Below are positions 57,202 through 64,000 of a DNA stretch of 64,000 nt, piece by piece. The stretch lies in contig NC_012873.2 in NCBI RefSeq assembly GCF_000003195.3, forward strand, positions 15,923,202 to 15,987,201, read 5' to 3'. A program made the position numbers and the translations under genes. The DNA comes from Sorghum bicolor (Eukaryota > Streptophyta > Magnoliopsida > Poales > Poaceae). The notes under the pieces are model-generated. The model had not been told where the DNA came from. It did no database searches and worked only from the letters and a program-made list of their open reading frames with translations. The first letter of the stretch is position 1. Each line of letters begins with the position of its first letter.

Positions 57202-58414
57202 TGTTGATATTTGGGAACGCAATAAGGAATTGATCCGCAAGCGCACGGATATCGGTGAGCACTTCACCCGGGAGGTTATCCAGAGTATCATATTTATTTT
57301 TTACCACTAGGAGAAAGAGTGCATCTGACTAACTGGTCTATTACTACTAACCCTTTAGGCACAAAGAATGACTTTCGATGTGAGTGATAAATAGAGAAGA
57401 CTGCAACCGTAGTCTCCTTCTAACCTTGGTAAGGATGATCTACTGTTCTATTGGGGAGGCTAACGGAATCTAGACACCACAAAGGATGTTCAACCCGCAC
57501 CTATAAACCCTATCCTTCCTGCTAACGAGATATGGTCTGCAAAGGTAACTCGGAATTGTCACGTTTCTCGCTACTACCACGGTCTAGCTAGTCAGGGAAT
57601 ATCTATGAGTACCCTAGCCTAAACACCACGTTTACGCCAGCAATGATTACTCTAAACTCTACGCGAAGAGATTAAAGTAAACTCATAAACCAGAAGAACA
57701 ATAAAACAAGAACTTACTAGAATTTAGAAGTCGAAATACCGAAGAATCCTAGGAGCAAGCTTCGGGTTAGGAGAACTTGATCCCGCAGGTACAAGCTTGG
57801 AGTAGACACCGACAGGCCGGGCTTCCTCCAATCTACACCTCCACTCTATCTCTCTCAATCTAGTAGAAACTAGAAGATCTATTTCTACTTTACATTGGTT
57901 GCTAAGCCTAAAAAGAAATATTAATTAGAGAAGAGGTTTTCCATCGAGGGCACCCCTCAATCTCTATGATAACTTCTTCATGTCTTCTCCAGGGGCCAGG
58001 GGGGTCTCCTTATATAGTCCTCCTCCTCTATGCGTTTTTGGGTCGGTAGGCGAGGTGGTACTACGTTATTCAGGATCCAATGGGTCGGTGGAATATCGTG
58101 TGCGAAGAGAGTCCTGAATGGCTTCCAGCAGGGGGCGGGCGCCTTGGGCCTAGCCCCTTTCGGCCTCTGCTTTCTTCCCGTGGCTTCTGGAGTCTTCTAG
58201 ATGGTAGAAAATCACGCGGTGTGTTGATATCTCTATGTAATCCCGACATGTGGGCCTTTCTTCCTTATTTCCTGATAACCCCCTGCAGAAACAGATAAAC
58301 AACAAAACTCGTGGAATTCTGTCAGATCAAACCCTAATTCTAGGTGTTGTTTGCATATTGGTCCTTTCTCTTGTTTATTTGATAATTAAAATTGGTACTT
58401 AAGAACCGTCAATA
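57202..58414 (-). repeat. gypsy-3 5' LTR (right)
   Basis: Pairs with 36760-37969. TATA (TATATAAG, minus strand) at 58009-58016. Confidence 0.93.
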
Positions 58415-60687
58415 CCTGGCACCATCATGCTAGGAGGTCAGCGTGTCAGGATTGCAGTCCGCAAGCTAGCTCAGGAGGACCCCGGACACAGAGACAGAGG
58501 CAGAGGCCCAGGCAGAGGGTCCGACAGAGGCACAGCAGCAGGAGCAGCCCCTCAGGAGGTCGACTCGCGCTCGTACTCAGGCCATCCCTAGGACTGGTAC
58601 ACAGGGTCAGCCTACCTCCGCTGCTCGCTCTACACCAGCTCGAGGCACTCCAGCTCCACGTCAGGCACCAGTGAGGATTCATAAGGATTACACTCAGGTT
58701 TCAGCAGCTGCGTTTCGTTCCCATTCCTACTTGGTTTCTAGCTGCCAGGGATCCGAGAGCCAGTGCCAGATTTTATACAGTGGTTCAGGAGGACATGTAC
58801 GAGGCTCTTGTTCGCTCACAGGCTCAGTTTAGAGAGCACAGGGTGCTCGACCTTGAGATACTTGGGAACATGGTCGGTGCAGACATCAGGCAGTACTTCA
58901 CATACCTGCACGGTCTCCCAGAGTTACTTGCTCTACCTGGTACTTACTGTGAGGAGTGGGTCAGAGAGTTCTATGCCTCAGTGTGGGTTTCACCTGATCA
59001 TAGTTATATCCACTACGCACTGGCAGGCATAGACTACAGGGTGACAGCTCAGAGTGCCAGAGAGGTCCTTGGTCTGAGAGCCTATACCACCAGGATCCAC
59101 CAGCTGTGCTACGGGAACTTCGAGCCCCCTCGATGTCCTCACGGTGGTGAGCTACCACCCGTCGACTTTGTGGCTCCCTATTTTCGTCAGCCTTTTGGAG
59201 AGGGCTCTAGCAAGAAAGTGGGAGACTTGACTCGCCCAGCCAGGATCTTCGACTTTGTGTTGAGGAAGACGCTCTTTCCCAGGACAGGCTACAGAGATGG
59301 CTTCACCAGGATCCAGCAGTGGTTGGTAGCCCACCTTATCTCAAAGACTCCTTTTGACTTGTGTGATTTGACAGTCTCAGAGATCAAGGATACTATTTTA
59401 GAGAGCTTCAGAGGTTGGTGTCAGTTGCCGTATGCACACTGGATTACTTTGCTTATACTTCGTGCTAGGCCAATACCTCTTCCAGCTCACCTGCAGAGAC
59501 AGCTGACAGACTCAGACACCGTGTTCCCTCACTACGACCCCCGACAGATGCTGAGAGCGCACCACGACCTCAAAGCTCCACCACCTACTCGTGCACCTCG
59601 TGGCCAGGTGCCACCACCCTCTCCTAGGGGTACTCGCAGTTTAGGAGCAGTCCCAAAGACTGAGGAGCAGGATATTGCCATTGGGGCGTTTGTAGATGCT
59701 GAGGCTGAGGATGAGTTTGACTTTGCGTCGGATAGCTCAGGCGATGATTATCATCTTCCTGTACCAGATCTTCCTCCGAGGACACACGACCACGAGGCAG
59801 GAGGTTCCTCTAGTGCTTCAGACCCCGCTCTACTTGCTATTCTAGAGGAGATGAGAGCCGATCAGCGGCGGACAGCTGAGGAGTAGGCGAGGAGAGACAG
59901 GGACCAGGCTGCCATCAATACAGCCATGCAGACTAGGCAGGATGAGCTTTAGAGACAGCTTTTGACCTTCCAGGAGCAGCAGCTTGCGTTCCAGGCTCAG
60001 CAGACAGCGATGATGGCCACTCTTATGGCTGCCTCAGAGATTCAGCTTCCACAGATTCAGCTCCCAGGCACTTCGTGTGTCAGGCCTCCTACCCCAGCGC
60101 CTCAGAGTCAGTCTCAGCCACCGCTTCAGCTCCCTGCTCAGAGTCAGCCATTCTCGACGCCTCAGCACCAGGTTTCATAGGGTGCTATCTCGTCTGGCTT
60201 TGACTAGGTACCTCAGTTTACGCCTCTACGCTCAGGGTCTACACTACAGTCAGCGACAGCGTCATAGCTCATGTTGGACTCGTCGGCAGGCCAGCACATT
60301 AGTTTCTCATACAGTGCTTTGACTGGTGACCCTACGCCTCTACCCCTGTAGGCTCTTGCAGCTTTTATGGTCCCAATCACCACTACTGAGTGCCTATCAT
60401 CATCAGTAGCTTCGTCTGAGCAGCTTGCACCTTCGTCTACTGTGCCAGAGACGTCAGCTACAGCGACAGAGTCCGTGCCAGCTTCGTCAGTAGGACTTGA
60501 GCAGCCCACACAGCCTGTGACAGCTTCAGAGCCTGCAGAGGCGACCCAGACCGCTCCTCCAGCACGTGCAGCTTCAGAAGGTCACTCTATCTCCTCCGAC
60601 TCGACGGCCGATGGATCAGACGACGTAGCACAGTTTCAGGCCATGCCAAGGGACTCCACTGCTCTGCCTCCGCCTCCGTCTTCTTAG
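58415..60687 (+). pseudogene. Copia-2 env-position gene, C-terminal part (six in-frame TAGs)
   Basis: Continues the gene cut at 36759. A low-complexity basic/acidic segment (to about 58740) needs frame changes. From 58755 one frame holds a domain like the putative plant transposon protein family (PF20167-like): SARFYTVVQEDMYE, then YFTYLHGLPELL, SAREVLGLRAY and FLRK-type helices, up to about 59480. Acidic, then glutamine-rich sequence follows. The frame is interrupted only by TAG, at 59884, 59950, 60178, 60205, 60265 and 60349, and ends at TAG 60685. No membrane-spanning segment is evident. The role is unknown. Confidence 0.65.
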
Positions 60688-61127
60688 GTTTTTGGCGCTT
60701 GATGCCAAAGGGGGAGAGAGTTGAGAGTATGAGAGTTAGGGGGAGCTAGAGCTAGAGAGGGCTTTCTTTTGATATACTTTTGTGTGCTACTCCATGCATC
60801 ATTTTTACTTTTATGCATCGCATCTGTGTGAAATACCTTCATGGTTGTGAGACATGACTTACTTTTCTGTGATATCTTTATGTCATGTGGTTGGCTCATA
60901 TTACTTTGCTTCCACGTTTTTACTCCGATGTCTTATGAGCCTTTTTGTGTTTATATCCTGTTGTATACATCTCACATATTTGGATGCAGGATGATAGACT
61001 TGGTTGATATAAGCATGCCTAACTCTTTTATTCTTATTGTATCATGCTTATTGAAACCAAGTCATTTGAAAACCTCATTTCCTTCATACTCGAGGTTATT
61101 GTCATCAATCACCAAAAAGGGGGAGAT
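60688..61127 (+). other. Copia-2 pre-LTR region with hairpin and repeated polypurine tracts
   Basis: Directly after the env-position stop, TTTGGC (60691-60696) pairs with GCCAAA (60704-60709) and is followed at once by GGGGGAGAGAG. A second tract (TTAGGGGGAGCT) lies near 60735. The functional tract AAAAAGGGGGAGAT (61114-61127) adjoins the 3' LTR. Multiplied polypurine tracts are a known Sirevirus trait. The rest is T-rich and noncoding. Confidence 0.7.
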
Positions 61128-62674
61128 TGAAAGAGCATCTAGGCCCCTAATGATTTCGATGATTAATGACAATGTTGATTACTATGACTAACGTGTGTTT
61201 TGCAGAGGCAAAGTCATTAGTGAGGTCATGGTAATAGGTACTCGATGAACAGGGACGTACATGCCTACTTAATAGTGGATTTCCTTTCGGTTTTCAAAGG
61301 ATGGATGGACATCGTCAGGACTAGACTAGGTCTAAGTGCCATATGGTGAAGAAGGTCACTTAGAGTAGTTTAGGACTTTGTTTTCCTTTGAATGTACTAT
61401 TAAGAGGGGCTTTGATCTAGTAGCTTGACTTAGGCAAGGCTTTAGGTTTAGGTGTGGTGCACACTTGGTAAACCTAGCACTAGGCAGCTCAGAGATAGTC
61501 CTTAGATCGAGAGGAACCAACTTTGTTTTGGAACGATCGCGTTTCGATGAAGTTAGGGTGCCTAAGTAGGCACCAGACGCTGCACCGGACGCTCTGTGAG
61601 TGCGTCCGGTGAGGTCCTTAGCCGTTGGAGGGCTTCGGTGCTTAGGGTTAGGCACCGGACGCTGGCACCGGACTCACCGGACAGCGTCCGGTCCCATACC
61701 CAGGGAGGTTGTAAACCTGCCCCGAGCACCAGACGCTAGCACCGGACGCACCGGGTAGCGTCCGGTCTTAAACTCAGAGAGTTTGTAAAACTCCTCGGAG
61801 CACTAGACGGTGCCACCGGACACTGGAAAGTAGCGTTCGGTGACCTGTCAGAGACAGTATAGTTAATTGTTGAAGTGTCACCGGACGCTCGGTGCAGAGC
61901 GTCCGGTGCAACATCAACAGCATCCGGTGACCCCGTTTTCAGTGGAAAACGGTTGGTTGACCTTTGGACTTCGTGGGGTGTATTTATACTCTTCCACCTC
62001 GTCCATGAGAGGTCTCTTGCCCATTTGAACATCTGAGAAACTTGTTGTGGATCAAGAGAGTAGCAAGAGCCTAGAGAGGATTGAGGTTTGAGTGATTTCT
62101 TGAGAGAATCCTTCTGTAGTTGAATTCCAAGAGTCAAGTGTGCATCCACCACTCTCTAGTGCCTTGTTTGGGTCAAGTGAGAGTTCTTCGCTTGTTACTC
62201 TTGGTGATCGCCATCACCTAGATGGTTCGGTGGTGATTGGAGGCACGAAGACCGCCCGGAGTTCTTGTGGGTGGCTCGTGTCAAGCTTGTGAGCGGTTTT
62301 GGGCGATTCACCGCAACGGAGTGTCGAAGAATCAGCCCGTAGAGAGCACTTGGTCCTTGCGCGGACCAAGGGGGAGTAAGACCCTTGCGCGGGTGCTCCA
62401 ATGAGGACTGGTGGAGAGTGGCGACTCTCTGATACCTCGGCAAAACATCGCCGAGCACTTTCTTCCACTACTCCTTTACTTTCTAGCATTTACTTTGTGT
62501 TTTTACAATTCTTAGAATTGCCATGCTAGAATAGGATTGGAACTAGGTTGCAAAACTTTTATCCGGTAGCTCTCTAGTCACACTAGGCACAAGGGGTTGG
62601 ATTGGAGCTTATAGGTTGCTTAATTTTTTAGAGAAGCCCAATTCACCCCCCTCTTGGGCAACTTGATCCTTTCA
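61128..62674 (+). repeat. Copia-2 3' LTR (1547 bp)
   Basis: Starts TGAAAGAGC and ends ATCCTTTCA. It matches the split 5' LTR, with TATA at 61981-61988 and the CCGGACGC array at about 61570-61935. Uninterrupted, it gives the exact point where gypsy-2 entered the 5' copy. Confidence 0.95.
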
Positions 62675-62679
62675 AAGGG

Positions 62680-62916
62680 AATGAGAAGCAACATATTAGC
62701 GGGGAAAGGGGACATATGGCTCATTCATGTCCCCTAGGTAATAATTCTAAGCCTATTTCAATTGATGATATTACTATGCTTAGAAAGCATGGTAATGGTA
62801 CCTCTATGGTTGCTATTGCAAAACATCCCGCTATTCATACTAAGGCTATGCCTAAGTATGTTGCACCTAACTTGACAGGACCCAAACTAGTTTGGGTACC
62901 ATCAAAAAGTGGATGA
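62680..62916 (+). pseudogene. gag: Copia-1 gag, C-terminal part
   Basis: Starts just after the target duplication and continues, in frame, from 7128. It contains the end of another CCHC knuckle (RGHMAHSCPLG; its first cysteines are missing) and ends LVWVPSKSG at TGA 62914. The WVPK/WVPS ending before the pol boundary is shared with Copia-2. Confidence 0.8.
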
Positions 62917-64000
62917 TTGTGTGTAGGTACCATTGGCATTGGAGACTTGATTCAATTGAGTCTATATTGTTCATCATATTATTGAGTCAAGTATTGAAGC
63001 TTAGTGCACATCCAAACCCAAAGCCATGACAAGATAGTGAAGTCCAAGTGCTACAATATACAAGTGCAAATATTCAAGTTGTGGTAACTTATTGGATTAT
63101 TTGATGGCTTGCAAGTTAGATGATCATGAGCTAACCAAGGTATATATTTGTTGATCACATTCATTTGGGTGCATATGAGTTTATTGAATTGGAAATATAT
63201 GTAATGTTGCTTGCTATAAGATGATTGGATGGATTAAATGCTTAGTAATCAAGTTTGGATTGATTTGAGTTGAATAAGTTCATGAGATGACTATTAGTAA
63301 GTGGTTGAATGGATATATGTCTTGTGAAAGTATTCAATCAAGTTGATTTCAAGTTTGATTCAATTTGTATAAGTATAGCTCAATTGCTTGAAATCTGTCC
63401 ATTTTTTGAAAAACTGAGCTAGCAGTGATCAAGTCTAAGTTTGAGTGATCAAACCTTATTGGAATTACTTGAAATTTGGTACGCATGCTGTAATATTATC
63501 ATAGAAGATGCTGTAGAAATTTCCGGAGAATTGGATAAGGGATACCTCGGTTTTGGAGTGGATCTTATCAGCTATAGTACAGCAGTTTTCAGCATGTAGT
63601 AGTGGTGGAAGAATTGAAATCTAGTAGCAATCTAGAAGTCAAATAAAGCTCAAACTTTTACAGCTGCTAGATGACTTAGTGAATCACATCTCCACCAAAT
63701 TTCGTGGTATTTAGATCTGTACATTGTGAGATATGGATATTTCTTTAAAGGGTACAGAATCTGCCAGAAAAGTGACAATTATTGGATTGATCTAGAGTCA
63801 CTTTAATTGAAAGGTCCTCAAGTTGGAAACATATTTATAAGTGTTTGAGGCACCTGAGTTTGGTTTTGAATTGATCTAGAAGCATGACAAGTAATGAGTA
63901 CAAGGTCATTTGATTGTGGAATGTACTTGGTGTACACATTTAGTACTCAAATTGAAGATCAAGATCAAACTCAAGATGAAGATGAAGTTTAAGTTCCAGC
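62917..64000 (+). other. Copia-1 region downstream of gag, no pol recognised
   Basis: It opens with the TTGTGTGTAGGT motif also found after Copia-2 gag. The remaining 1.07 kb is AT-rich, lacks an ORF of note and shows no protease or integrase signature where Copia-2 has them. Either pol lies further right or this element is non-autonomous. Confidence 0.55.

Larger units (their letters stand above)
36760..58414 (-). mobile_element. gypsy-3: Athila-like Ty3/gypsy element hosting gypsy-4
   Basis: LTRs of 1210 bp (left, 3') and 1213 bp (right, 5') are flanked by CCTGG on both sides (36755-36759, 58415-58419). The left terminus lacks one T (TGTGATA for TGTTGATA) and the right terminus reads CAATA for CAACA. 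An aspartate-tRNA-type primer site lies next to the right LTR, so the element reads on the minus strand. Without gypsy-4 it is about 9.2 kb. Order in its own direction: LTR, gag, protease, RT, RNase H, integrase, internal TATA, accessory ORF, noncoding DNA, polypurine tract, LTR. Confidence 0.93.
7129..62674 (+). mobile_element. Copia-2: Sirevirus-like Ty1/copia element, host of four insertions
   Basis: LTRs of 1548 bp (split) and 1547 bp start TGAAAGAGC and end ATCCTTTCA. Flanks are AAGGC (7124-7128) and AAGGG (62675-62679), a five-base target duplication with one mismatch. Removing its insertions leaves about 13 kb: LTR, gag, pol, a palindrome-rich spacer, an env-position gene, repeated polypurine tracts, LTR. 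Insertions lie in the 5' LTR (gypsy-2), the pol gene (solo LTR A), the spacer (solo LTR B) and the env-position gene (gypsy-3). It is non-functional: stops in gag and pol, two small deletions and frameshifts in RT/RNase H, and a broken env-position gene. Confidence 0.93.
3005..64000 (+). mobile_element. Copia-1: Sirevirus-like Ty1/copia LTR retrotransposon, 5' part
   Basis: The LTR begins TGAAAGG and ends CCCTTCA, so its ends form a short inverted repeat, and a methionine-tRNA-type primer site follows. The bases before it (TGGTC, 3000-3004) are the presumed target duplication; the other copy lies outside the window. The gag gene is interrupted at 7128 by Copia-2 and resumes at 62680 in the same reading frame. 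From 62917 to the window end no pol is seen. Several CCHC knuckles, CCGGACGC palindromes in the LTR and the gag/pol boundary motif are shared with Copia-2 and fit the Sirevirus lineage. Confidence 0.85.

Overview
The window is repeat DNA from a grass genome. Two Sirevirus-type Ty1/copia elements, Tat- and Athila-clade Ty3/gypsy elements and a CACTA-type transposon point to a panicoid grass of the maize/sorghum/sugarcane/Miscanthus kind; the species cannot be named from this. I see no host gene, rRNA, tRNA or CRISPR. Nearly everything is one nest of transposable elements, resolved through LTR ends (TG...CA), primer binding sites and target-site duplications (TSDs).

Nest, outermost first: (0) CACTA-like transposon remnant, 1-3004 (minus), running off the left edge. 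(1) Copia-1, 3005 to beyond 64000 (plus), interrupted in gag by (2) Copia-2, 7129-62674 (plus; TSD AAGGC/AAGGG). Copia-2 holds four insertions: (3a) gypsy-2, 7430-25311 (minus, Tat-like, TSD CTTGA), itself carrying (4a) the small non-autonomous element 2b, 20456-24140 (plus, TSD GAGCC); (3b) solo LTR A, 30873-32156 (plus, TSD GTGGG), in the pol gene; (3c) solo LTR B, 34173-35827 (minus, TSD GTGGT); (3d) gypsy-3, 36760-58414 (minus, Athila-like, TSD CCTGG), in the env-position gene, itself carrying (4b) gypsy-4, 39983-52395 (minus, Tat-like, TSD GGTCT). Element names are local to this annotation.

The gag-pol genes are recognisable, but each carries premature stops, frameshifts or deletions. 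The stops are mostly TAG in places consistent with an original CAG. The unusual content is the accessory genes between pol and the 3' LTR, each with a TATA-like box of its own. Gypsy-2, 2b and gypsy-4 carry antisense, intron-containing genes; gypsy-3 carries a sense ORF; Copia-2 carries an env-position gene with a basic, nuclear-type N-terminus. The antisense gene of gypsy-4 (six exons, 955 codons, plant mobile domain plus coiled coil) is open throughout although its gag-pol is broken. Element 2b has lost pol and nearly all gag but keeps its antisense gene.

Each family also has short motifs dispersed through LTR, intergenic and coding DNA: ATCGGCA in gypsy-4, CTCGAGG in gypsy-2, and CCGGACGC palindromes upstream of promoters in both copia elements. 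Accessory gene plus dispersed cognate motif is the best candidate here for an undescribed system, perhaps analogous to the VANC anti-silencing proteins of VANDAL transposons; that link is inference.
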